NCBI GenBank assembly: GCA_023432025.1 | Contig: JAEYVE010000070.1 | Coordinates: forward strand, 1 to 26,240 | Source: Pseudomonadota bacterium | GTDB lineage: Bacteria; Myxococcota_A; Polyangia; Polyangiales; Polyangiaceae | Direction: 5' to 3' | DNA length: 26,240 nucleotides | The notes under the pieces: generated by a model | What the model was told of the DNA's origin: nothing | The model's input: only the letters and a program-made list of their open reading frames with translations | Databases searched by the model: none | In this document: in pieces, positions 8,831 to 16,343 of the stretch | How positions within the stretch are numbered: the stretch's first letter is position 1 | Layout of the letters: every line of letters starts with the position of its first letter | Program-made: the position numbers and the translations under genes

Positions 8831-9634
8831 CTAGCGCGCCGATTTTTGCAGGCGCTGCGTGAGGCGGCGAATGGCGCGCGTGTGAAGGCGGCTCGCCCAC
8901 GACTTGCTCAAGCCGAGCGAAGCCCCGACCACCTCGAGGCTCTCGCCCTCGAAGTAGTGCCTCTGGATGATTTGGTCCTCGGGGGGCGGCAGCTCGGCCA
9001 CCGAGGCGCGCAAGAGCGAGCCGAGCTCGGCCGTCGCGTACTCGGTTTCCGGATCGGGCCCGCGATCCGCGGCGATGATGCTGCCGCCCTCGGTCGCTCG
9101 CGAAGCGAACACACCGAGCGCCATCGCCGTGGCCACCGAAGCCATGTGCGCGCGCAAGAGCTCGGCTGCGCGCGCCGGTTCGATGTCGGGACGCGCCAGG
9201 TCTTCGCAAGCGCCCTCGGACGTGCTGTTCGCGGCCTGGAGCAGCGCCACGCGTGCGTGCCCCCGACGCGACCAGTTGCCCATTTTTCGCAGGCCATCGA
9301 GCATGGCGCCGCGCACGCGGTAGTACGCGAAGGTACGAAAGCTCACGCCGCGCTCTGGATCGAACCGGCGCGCCGCGTCGAGCAAACCTTCTCGCCCGAG
9401 CGCGTCCAGCTCAGCCGTGTCGCCTCCCGCGCTTCCCACGGCCTTGAAGTGCCGCACAGCCGACTGCACCAAGTCCGTGCACGACTCGTACAGCGCCACG
9501 ACTCGCGCATCGTCGCCGCGCGGCAGCTCGCGCCGTGCCCCCGTCGTCCCTTCCACGGCTTGCGACTCTAGAGCGGTGATCGGCTCAAATCGAGCCACCC
9601 CGCCAAAAAGGTCCGCCACTTCTCGGCACGCCAC
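8831..9634 (-). CDS. Sigma-70 family factor, FliA/WhiG-like
   Basis: A 267-residue alternative sigma factor. Region 2 spans about 45-122, with ALGREGLLDAARRFDP and the -10 recognition and melting helix RTFAYYRVRGAMLDGLRKM, the pattern of the FliA/WhiG/SigD group. Region 4 spans about 215-262, with PPEDQIIQRHYFEGESLEVV and a helix-turn-helix GLSKSWASRLHTRAIRRL that binds the -35 element. The middle part (about 125-210) is Ala-rich and diverged from canonical region 3. The start is unsure: GTG 9634 gives the longest form, while GTG 9556 would remove 26 weakly conserved residues. No flagellar genes or anti-sigma FlgM are visible nearby, so a development or motility role remains a guess. Confidence 0.85.
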   Translation of the reverse strand: MACREVADLFGGVARFEPITALESQAVEGTTGARRELPRGDDARVVALYESCTDLVQSAVRHFKAVGSAGGDTAELDALGREGLLDAARRFDPERGVSFRTFAYYRVRGAMLDGLRKMGNWSRRGHARVALLQAANSTSEGACEDLARPDIEPARAAELLRAHMASVATAMALGVFASRATEGGSIIAADRGPDPETEYATAELGSLLRASVAELPPPEDQIIQRHYFEGESLEVVGASLGLSKSWASRLHTRAIRRLTQRLQKSAR

Positions 9635-9820
9635 GCATCAAGACGATTCGGGCGGCGGGCCATCGCCCCAGAGCTTCTCGCGCGCCCGGGCGCTCCCGAC
9701 GGTTCCACGCGCTCGCCTTCGCCCCTGAGAGTCCCTGGCTCAGGCGCGCGCGCCTCACCCCCCCGCGCCCGGGCGCGGCGCGCCTCGCGGTGTCCGAGCG
9801 CTCGTGCCATAGTCGGTGAA

Positions 9821-10414
9821 ATGGCTCGCTGGGGCAGACTCGCCGCGATCTACGCGTTTTTATGCGCGGTCGCAGGTGGCGTCGCCATCGCGTGGCGCGG
9901 TAACCCCTTCACGCTCCCGGATGCGTGGCTCGATCTCAGCCCCTGGGCTGCACATGCGTACAGTTCCCTGCTTGGATTGACGCTGGGGCTCGGGCTCGCG
10001 CTCGCGACGCGACCACTCGTCGCGCGGTTCGACTGGGCTCGCCGTCTTCACGACGAGCTCCGGCCGGTGGCACGGGACATGTCCACCACCGGGATCTGCG
10101 TGGTCGCCGTGCTCAGCTCGCTCGGTGAAGAGCTGCTCTTCCGCGCGGTCCTGCAGCCGGCGCTGGGCCTTTGGCTGCAGGCGCTCCTCTTCGGGGTGGC
10201 CCATCAGTTGCCCGGACGCGCGCGCTTCACGTGGATGGTGTGGGCAGCCGTCATGGGCCTCTTGCTCGGCGCCCTTTTTCAGCTCACGGGCTCCCTCTTG
10301 GGTCCCATCCTCGCTCACGCCGCCGTCAACGGCCTGAATCTGCGCTATTTGCGCGAACACGACCCCAAACCGCCGCGCCGCGCCATGGGCGGACTTCTCG
10401 GCCAGCGCGGCTGA
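9821..10414 (+). CDS. CPBP family intramembrane metalloprotease (Abi/CAAX-type)
   Basis: The 197-residue multi-pass membrane protein carries the CPBP/Abi motifs: EELLFR (E103, E104, R108), FGVAHQ (H128) and HAAVNGLN (H166). These form the buried metal site of CAAX-prenyl-endopeptidase-like enzymes. Hydrophobic segments lie at about 8-24, 47-63, 90-100, 115-128, 137-155 and 157-170. In bacteria such proteins cleave membrane substrates or act in bacteriocin immunity; the substrate here is unknown. ATG 9821 follows a weak ggtga. The next gene starts 97 bp downstream on the same strand, so co-transcription with the response regulator is possible. Confidence 0.88.
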   Translation: MARWGRLAAIYAFLCAVAGGVAIAWRGNPFTLPDAWLDLSPWAAHAYSSLLGLTLGLGLALATRPLVARFDWARRLHDELRPVARDMSTTGICVVAVLSSLGEELLFRAVLQPALGLWLQALLFGVAHQLPGRARFTWMVWAAVMGLLLGALFQLTGSLLGPILAHAAVNGLNLRYLREHDPKPPRRAMGGLLGQRG

Positions 10415-10511
10415 CCAAGCGGCCAATCTTCGCCATGAGGAGCTGTCCCTACGCCCCACCTTCGTCCATAAAGGAGAAGGCGGCCGCACCCTTCCGACCA
10501 GCCACTTCCCC

Positions 10512-11999
10512 ATGAAGGAGCTCTCCATCGACAAACCTCGCGTCCTGGTCGTGGACGACGAGAAGTTCATCCGAGACATCCTCGCGGACTTCCTCGGCAT
10601 GGAGGGCTACATCGTTCGTACCGCCGAAGACGGCGCTAGCGCTGTCCAAGAGCTGTCGCGCGCGAGCTACGACATGGTCATCAGTGACCTGAAGATGCCT
10701 CGTATGGGCGGTCTCGACCTCCTGCAGGAGGTTTCGCGGGTTCACCCGGACACTTTGACCGTCATCATGACGGGCTTCGGCACGGTGGAAACCGCCATCG
10801 ATGCCATGAAGCGCGGGGCGTACGACTACATCTTGAAGCCGTTCAAGGTGGAGGAAATCGTCCACATCGTGCAGCGTGGCCTCGAAAAGCGACGCCTCGC
10901 CGCAGAAAATCTGCGCCTGCGCGAAGCACTCTCTCTCTACAAGGTGAGCGAGGCCATCACTGCCAGCCTCAGCTTGGACGAGGTCATGGCCACGGTCGTG
11001 GACTCGAGCCTGTGCGAAGTGCGCGCGGACGCCGTCTTCACCTGGCTCGAAAACGGCGAGGGCGGCTTCGTGCCGCGCGACGTGGCGCGCGCCGCCGTGT
11101 TCGACGCCTCGGAAAACTTGGGCGTCTTGGACGCCGAAGCAGTGAGGCGCCGCATGGCGTCCGGCGAGCCCATTCTCGAGCACGGCGAGCGTGCGCGGGC
11201 GCTCTTTGCCGAGCAGCCGGCGCGCCCGCTGACGAGCCTCGCCGCGGTACCGCTGCGCATGCGCGACCGTCTGATTGGCTGGCTCGCGGTGAGCTCGCTC
11301 ACGCCGAGCAAACGCTTCGACGAGGGGCAGCGCAAGCTGCTCAGCATCATCGCCTCACGCGCTGCGGCCGCCATAGAAAACGCGCGCCTGTACGAAGACC
11401 TGCAGGCAACGTTTCAGCAAACCATCCAGAGCCTGGCCAACACCATCGACAAGATGGACCGCTACACCGCCGGCCACTCCGAGCGCGTGGCGGGATACGC
11501 CGTGGCGCTCGCGCGCTGGCTGGGGCTCTCCGAAGATCAGGTCGAAATCGTGCGGCACTCCGCGCTCATGCACGACATCGGCAAAATCGGCTGCGTGATG
11601 AACCTGAACAAACCAGGCAAGCTCACGCACGACGAGTACCAAATCTTTCAGCAGCACCCGACGCACGGCAAGGAAATCCTCGACCCCATCAAGTTCCTTC
11701 AGCCGGTCATTCCCGGCGTTCATCTCCACCACGAACGCTGGGACGGGCGCGGCTATCCGCTGGGCTTGGCGGGGCAGGACATTCCGCTCATCGCGCGCAT
11801 CATTTCCGTTGCCGATACGTACGACGCCATGACGAGCGATCGCGCTTACCGGCGCGCGCTGCCGCACGAAGTAACCGTGAACGAAATCGAACGCTGCACG
11901 GGCTCGCAGTTCGATCCGGACGTCGCCGGCATCTTCACCACGAACATCGACGAGCTGCGAGAAGCGCTGCGCGCCGAAGGCAAACCGCTCCCCGAATAG
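10512..11999 (+). CDS. Response regulator with REC, GAF and HD-GYP domains
   Basis: A 495-residue cytoplasmic regulator. The REC domain (about 10-125) has the acidic pair D15/D16, phosphoacceptor D59 in VISDLKMP, T87 and K109. A GAF-like domain follows (about 145-295). The HD-GYP domain (about 305-480) has HDIGK (354-358), HHE (406-408) and DGRGYP (411-416), all metal- and GYP-signature residues present, so it is probably an active cyclic-di-GMP phosphodiesterase. No REC-partner kinase is adjacent; the kinase at 16344-17900 is about 4 kb away and has no cognate regulator beside it, so a pairing is possible but unproven. The last 12 codons are duplicated 90 bp further downstream. Confidence 0.94.
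   Translation: MKELSIDKPRVLVVDDEKFIRDILADFLGMEGYIVRTAEDGASAVQELSRASYDMVISDLKMPRMGGLDLLQEVSRVHPDTLTVIMTGFGTVETAIDAMKRGAYDYILKPFKVEEIVHIVQRGLEKRRLAAENLRLREALSLYKVSEAITASLSLDEVMATVVDSSLCEVRADAVFTWLENGEGGFVPRDVARAAVFDASENLGVLDAEAVRRRMASGEPILEHGERARALFAEQPARPLTSLAAVPLRMRDRLIGWLAVSSLTPSKRFDEGQRKLLSIIASRAAAAIENARLYEDLQATFQQTIQSLANTIDKMDRYTAGHSERVAGYAVALARWLGLSEDQVEIVRHSALMHDIGKIGCVMNLNKPGKLTHDEYQIFQQHPTHGKEILDPIKFLQPVIPGVHLHHERWDGRGYPLGLAGQDIPLIARIISVADTYDAMTSDRAYRRALPHEVTVNEIERCTGSQFDPDVAGIFTTNIDELREALRAEGKPLPE
11961..11997 (+). repeat. Direct repeat, copy 1 (end of HD-GYP gene)
   Basis: A 37-bp stretch ending at the first base of the stop codon of the HD-GYP gene. It recurs at 12051-12087 with a single mismatch (a at 11984, g at 12074). 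Confidence 0.9.
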
Positions 12000-12050
12000 C
12001 GGCGAGCGCGCCCCCAACGCACCCGCGCGTTCCCCGAAACGAACGTCAAC

Positions 12051-12087
12051 GAAGCGCTGCGCGCCGAAGGCAAGCCGCTCCCCGAAT
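12051..12087 (+). repeat. Direct repeat, copy 2 (intergenic)
   Basis: Second copy of the 37-bp repeat, offset by exactly 90 bp and therefore in the same frame as the HD-GYP gene, reading EALRAEGKPLPE again but not followed by a stop. The rest of 12000-12234 holds no recognisable gene. Confidence 0.9.
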
Positions 12088-12234
12088 CACGGGCTCCCGA
12101 ATCACGACGAGCCGCAATTTTCGCGGGGGCAGCCCAGCTCGTCTCCGCACGGTGCTCCCGCACTACGGCAAAGCGTCCCAAGTCGTGCTAGTCGTGCGTC
12201 GCGTCGCACCCCACGCGAGCTCACGTCGCGCACG

Positions 12235-12996
12235 ATGAACGAACGTCGAACCTTCCGCGCCGTTTGGCTCGGCCAAAGGCCGTACGGCCCCCTCCTCGAG
12301 CTACAAGAAGCGCTGCACGACGCTCGGCGTCGCGGCGCCGTCGGCGACACTCTCCTCTTCCTCGAGCACTCGCCCGTCATCACGGAGGGGCGCGGCGCCG
12401 ACGCGGCACATTTGCTCGGGTCACCCGAGCTGCTCGCGGCGCTCGGCGTCGCGACGTTTTCGACCGCACGCGGCGGGGACGTGACTCTTCACGCGCCCGG
12501 TCAGCTCGTCGCCTACCCCATCTTGAGTCTCGAGCCCGACCGCAAGGACGTGCGCCGCTACGTGCGCGACCTGACGGAGGTCATGCGCCGCCTGTGCGCC
12601 GAGCACGGCATTTCTTCCGGCCTGCTGGAGGCCTACGTGGGGCTCTGGGCGGACGCCGCGCGCCCCGAGCATTGGGATCCCCACGAGGCGGTCACGCCGG
12701 TCAAGCTGGGCGCCATCGGCGTCAAAATTTCACGGTGGGTGACGATGCACGGCTTCGCGCTCAACCTCACCACGGATCTCTCGCTCTTCGGCCTCATCGT
12801 GCCCTGCGGCATCCGTGAGCACGGAGTCGCGAGCGTGGCTCGTCTCTCGGGCGCCGCACCCAGCGTCCGAGACACGGCGGACCGCGCACGACAGGCGTTC
12901 GCGCACGTCTTCGATGCCGCAGTCGGGCCGCTCGAAGATTGGACGGCAGAAAGCGATCACACGCTGCTCACCGCTCTGCTCGCGCCATCCACGTAG
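12235..12996 (+). CDS. lipB: Octanoyl-(acyl carrier protein):protein N-octanoyltransferase LipB
   Basis: LipB moves the octanoyl group from acyl carrier protein to the lipoyl domains of 2-oxoacid dehydrogenases and the glycine cleavage H protein, the first step of lipoate synthesis. The 253-residue protein shows LEHSPVIT (43-50), RGGDVTLHAPGQLV (79-92), the catalytic lysine in KLGAIGVKISRW (K157) and the catalytic cysteine in VPCGI (C191). MHGFALNL is also a family signature. The His-Gly-Pro-Gly of many LipBs is His-Ala-Pro-Gly here. The lipoyl synthase gene lipA is not in the window. ATG 12235 has no clear ribosome binding site. Confidence 0.95.
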   Translation: MNERRTFRAVWLGQRPYGPLLELQEALHDARRRGAVGDTLLFLEHSPVITEGRGADAAHLLGSPELLAALGVATFSTARGGDVTLHAPGQLVAYPILSLEPDRKDVRRYVRDLTEVMRRLCAEHGISSGLLEAYVGLWADAARPEHWDPHEAVTPVKLGAIGVKISRWVTMHGFALNLTTDLSLFGLIVPCGIREHGVASVARLSGAAPSVRDTADRARQAFAHVFDAAVGPLEDWTAESDHTLLTALLAPST

Positions 12997-13006
12997 CCGC
13001 ACCACG

Positions 13007-13062
13007 ACGCGCTGCCCAGAACGCGCTGCCCAGAACGCGCCGCCCAGAACGCGCTGCCCAGA
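13007..13062. repeat. 14-bp tandem repeat, 4 copies
   Basis: Four head-to-tail units of acgcgctgcccaga fill the 67-bp gap between the convergent lipB and TPR genes. Three are identical and the third has one change (acgcgccgcccaga). The array ends one base before the TPR stop codon. Confidence 0.95.
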
Positions 13063-13063
13063 G

Positions 13064-13759
13064 TCACGACGTGGGGGCGGTTTGCTCGGCGGCGCGCCGA
13101 TAGACGGTCGCGCGACGGTTTTCGGGCTCCAGCCGCCGCACGGGCTCGAGCGCTTCGAGCGCTTCGTGCCTTTGCCCGAGGCTCAAATGCAAGACCGCGA
13201 GCTCCAAGTACGCGCTCACGTACCGCGGGTTGGACTCGATGGCGCGCCGGAGCTCGCGCGCTGCGCCCTCGGCGTCTCCCACCCCGCGCAAGAGCTTCGC
13301 CAAGCGAAGCCGTAAGTCGGCGAAATGAGGGCCGAGCTCCGTGGCCTTCTCGAGCTCCCGGATGGCTTCCCGAACGAGCCCCGCGTCTTCGTAAGCTTCT
13401 GCAACGTGAGCGTGCATGTTGGCGATTTTGGCCCGGGCCAGCTCCTCCTCGGAGCGCAGCTCCAACGTTTCCGACAGCCGACTGGCTTCGTCGTACTTCC
13501 CCAAGTCGGTGTACGTCACCACCAAGTTGAGCCGCGCCTCGGTGTACGCAGGGTTGAGCTCGAGCGCGCGAGCGAAATGCCGTTCCGCCTGCGCGAAGTC
13601 GCCCCGGGCGTGCGCAATCATCCCCAACATGTCGAACACGTCGGCAAACTGATCCGCCCGCGCCGCGACTTGTTTGAGGAGGTAGTCCGCGCGCTCGTAG
13701 TCACCTCGTTGGAAATGCTCCCGCCCCAGAAGCAAGAGTTGCTTCACGTGCGCATCCAT
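13064..13759 (-). CDS. Tetratricopeptide repeat protein
   Basis: The 231-residue protein is built almost wholly of TPR helices. Recognisable repeats include FQRGDYERADYLLKQVAARA, the ARGDFAQAERHFARALELNP repeat (about 51-70), YTDLGKYDEASRLSETLEL, YEDAGLVREAIRELEKATEL, LRGVGDAEGAARELRRAIES and LSLGQRHEALEALEPVRRLE. TPRs are protein-protein scaffolds. No signal peptide, membrane segment or enzymatic domain is seen, so it is probably cytoplasmic and its partner is unknown. It is transcribed away from the M23 peptidase gene with a 119-bp divergent spacer, which may hold both promoters. ATG 13759 is the first start. Confidence 0.9.
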   Translation of the reverse strand: MDAHVKQLLLLGREHFQRGDYERADYLLKQVAARADQFADVFDMLGMIAHARGDFAQAERHFARALELNPAYTEARLNLVVTYTDLGKYDEASRLSETLELRSEEELARAKIANMHAHVAEAYEDAGLVREAIRELEKATELGPHFADLRLRLAKLLRGVGDAEGAARELRRAIESNPRYVSAYLELAVLHLSLGQRHEALEALEPVRRLEPENRRATVYRRAAEQTAPTS

Positions 13760-13878
13760 CCGACAAAGGTGATGTGGCGGACCACCGTCCGCAAACAGCG
13801 TCGGGTTTTGGCTAGAGTGTACCCAGCTAGCCGTACTCGAATGACCCAGGCCGGCTGGGTCGGCTACGTCTCACTCGC

Positions 13879-16311
13879 TTGCCCCATCGGGCGGGTGCTG
13901 CTACCCCGCCCCCAGTGCAGCCCGACGAGGACGCTCCGGAGCGCGCGCCGGACGGCGTGGCGCCGCTCTCGCCCAGCCCGCAGCCAGCGAGCGCAGCTGA
14001 TGACGGCTCACCGAACCAGGGCCTCGAAGCCGACGGCTCCCGGAGCGCCGAGAAAGAAGCCGACCGCGCACCGAGATCCGAGCGGGAAGCCGACGGCGGA
14101 CCGAGCGACGAGCGGGAAGCCGACGGCTTTCGGAGCGCCGAGAAAGAAGCCGACCGCGCACCGAGATCCGAGCCCTCCGTGGACGGCACGCCCGTTCCTC
14201 GCGCCGTGCGGTTCGTGGGCTCCGTCGTCGATCCGGACGCCGACGACGATCCTTGGGGCGTGGGTGGAAGCGCTTCGCCGGGACCGGGACAAGGCTCCGC
14301 ACAGGCTTCGTCGACGCTTTCGTCCGGCGCACGTCCTTCGTCCGAAGCGCGCGAGCTGCCGGCTCGCGAGTTCGCGGCTCGTGAACACCCCGTACGCCAA
14401 AGGCTCCTGGCCCGAGCTGCCGGCCGCGAAGCGCCCACGACGGCCCCCCCAGAGCCCCGCTTCGGAAGCCGTCGCATCTCGGAGCGCACTCCAACCCCAA
14501 CCCCGCCGGGCCCCTACGAACGCCTGGGGAGCCGGCGGGCGGAGCCTCCCACCACGCCCACGCCCCAGCCGCCCCACGCGGCGAACCTGACTAGCGCGCT
14601 CGACGAGCTCGCTCACGGCGAGCCCGGCGCCCCCCGCACCGGGCTCGACTCGGAGCTCGACCGCATCGCCCTCGAACCGACGGGCCGCGGGGCGTCGCTC
14701 GGACGGGTCTCCCAGCTTTCGCCGAACGTGATCGCGCTCTTCGGCGCGCTCCTCGGCTTGACCACGGTGGGCTCCCTCGTCGCGCTCGCGAGCCGGGTCG
14801 ATTTGTCTCGTCCCGCGCCCTCTGCGAGCGCGTCGCCCGCGGCCTCCGCCGCAGCGAGCCCCGCAGAGAGCGCGGCTCCGCCGCCCGAGGTTCGACAAAA
14901 GCTCCCGGCGCCGTGGCGCATCGCCGACGAAAAGGGCCGCCCCGAGGTCCGCATCATCACCGGACGTGTCGGCGCCAAGGCCTTCTTGCGCGCCATTCAA
15001 GACGCCGGCCTCGAAAAGTCCCAAGCGTACCGCGCCTACAACGCGCTCAAGGGCGTCGTGGAGCTGAACCGCTGCAAGCCGTCCGACGAGTTTCAAGCGC
15101 TCATCGAGCGGCGCACGGGAAAGCTCTATGCCTTCGAGTTCATCCCTTCCAAAGAAGAAGTGTACCAGGCGGGCTCACGTGACGGCGCGACGCTCGAAGG
15201 CAAAAAACTCGACCTGAAGGTGGGCCGCAACCAGGTGCGTCGCGCCTTCGTGCATGACGGGCGCTCGTTCGAGGCTTCGGCGCGCGCAGGCGGGCTCGAA
15301 GGCAAGCTGGACGAAGTGCTCACCAAAGCGCTCACCGGTCACATGACCCTCGGCGAGCTCGAGCGTGGCGACCGCGTGCGCGTCGTGGTGCAAGAAGTCA
15401 CCGTGCTCGGCGAGTTCTCGCGCTACGCCGGAATCGAGGCCGTCGAGGTGCTGAAGAAGGGCGATAAGCCGCTTCGCGTCTACTACTACGACCACGCCAC
15501 CGACCGCGGTTACTTCGACCAAGACGGCCGCGCGCCTTACGAGGGTGGCTGGCGCCACCCCGTGCCCGGCGCGCCCGTCACCTCGAAGTTCAACCCCAAG
15601 CGCCTGCACCCGGTCTTGAAAAAACCCATGCCGCATACGGGCACGGACTTCGGCGCGCCGACTGGCACGCCCATCGGCGCCTCGTCGCCCGGCGTCGTCA
15701 CCTTCATTGGCGACGGAGGCCCGAGCGGCAACCTCGTGAAGGTGCAGCACCCGGGCGGCATCGAAACCGGCTACGCCCACATGTCGCGCTTCGCCGAACA
15801 CCTCAAAGTGGGCGACAAGGTGAAACGGATGCAGCTGCTCGGTTACGTGGGCTCGACGGGCCGTTCCACCGGACCGCACCTGCACTTCACCGCCAAGCGC
15901 AACGGCGAGTTCTTCGACGCCGAAACGCTGAACTTGGACGGCATGCGTGTGCTCCCGCCCTCCCAGCGCGGCCCCTTCGCCGAAGTGAAGGCCAAGTACG
16001 ACGTGCTTTTGGACGCGATTCCGCTTCCCTCCGAGCTTGCCGCCGAGCCCATCGCCGCCGCAACGAACGTAGCGGCGGCTCCGCCCGAGCCGGACGTCGG
16101 AAACCTGGCGGACGAGGGCGACTCGTACGAGCTCGAGCCCCACCTCGCAGCGCCGACCGTCGCCGCGAAACCCGCCGCGCAAACGCCACCGCCCGCCAAG
16201 GCTCCGCCCGCGGGAGCCCCCGCCGTAGCCAAGTCGGGCTCCTCCGTCTTCTTGACCGACGAAGAGCTCTTGCGCTCTCAGCGTGCGAGCGACGACGGCG
16301 AAGTGGACTGA
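13879..16311 (+). CDS. Membrane-anchored M23 family peptidoglycan endopeptidase (MepM/Csd3-like)
   Basis: An 810-residue protein. Residues 1-280 are low-complexity and charged, with five 10-residue repeats. A single transmembrane segment (about 284-304) should anchor it with the N-terminus in the cytoplasm. After an Ala/Ser/Pro stretch comes a region (about 350-555) resembling the N-terminal domains of MepM/Csd3 peptidases (LERGDRVRVVVQEV, YYDHATDRGYFDQDGRAPY). The M23 catalytic domain follows (about 560-690), with zinc ligands H586 and D590 in MPHTGTDFG, H634 in YAHMS, and H667/H669 in GPHLHF. All ligands are present, so it is probably an active cell-wall endopeptidase. An acidic, Pro/Ala-rich tail ends the protein. 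The start is uncertain: TTG 13879 is the longest form and lacks a clear ribosome binding site; GTG 13915 is an alternative. Confidence 0.9.
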   Translation: MPHRAGAATPPPVQPDEDAPERAPDGVAPLSPSPQPASAADDGSPNQGLEADGSRSAEKEADRAPRSEREADGGPSDEREADGFRSAEKEADRAPRSEPSVDGTPVPRAVRFVGSVVDPDADDDPWGVGGSASPGPGQGSAQASSTLSSGARPSSEARELPAREFAAREHPVRQRLLARAAGREAPTTAPPEPRFGSRRISERTPTPTPPGPYERLGSRRAEPPTTPTPQPPHAANLTSALDELAHGEPGAPRTGLDSELDRIALEPTGRGASLGRVSQLSPNVIALFGALLGLTTVGSLVALASRVDLSRPAPSASASPAASAAASPAESAAPPPEVRQKLPAPWRIADEKGRPEVRIITGRVGAKAFLRAIQDAGLEKSQAYRAYNALKGVVELNRCKPSDEFQALIERRTGKLYAFEFIPSKEEVYQAGSRDGATLEGKKLDLKVGRNQVRRAFVHDGRSFEASARAGGLEGKLDEVLTKALTGHMTLGELERGDRVRVVVQEVTVLGEFSRYAGIEAVEVLKKGDKPLRVYYYDHATDRGYFDQDGRAPYEGGWRHPVPGAPVTSKFNPKRLHPVLKKPMPHTGTDFGAPTGTPIGASSPGVVTFIGDGGPSGNLVKVQHPGGIETGYAHMSRFAEHLKVGDKVKRMQLLGYVGSTGRSTGPHLHFTAKRNGEFFDAETLNLDGMRVLPPSQRGPFAEVKAKYDVLLDAIPLPSELAAEPIAAATNVAAAPPEPDVGNLADEGDSYELEPHLAAPTVAAKPAAQTPPPAKAPPAGAPAVAKSGSSVFLTDEELLRSQRASDDGEVD
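14026..14175 (+). repeat. 30-bp tandem repeats, 5 copies, in the M23 peptidase gene
   Basis: Five 10-residue units each starting Glu-Ala-Asp (EADGSRSAEK, EADRAPRSER, EADGGPSDER, EADGFRSAEK, EADRAPRSEP). At the DNA level 14041-14082 and 14131-14172 are identical over 42 bp, which shows recent duplication. Confidence 0.9.
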
Positions 16312-16343
16312 CTCGGAGCGGCGCTCCGTGGGCCCCAGCGCGC

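Noticed and set aside
9568..9663. 31-residue minus-strand frame with several Trp, overlapping the sigma factor N-terminus
   Set aside because: It is short, has no homology that I recognise and no good ribosome binding site; the overlap with the sigma gene makes it a likely shadow.
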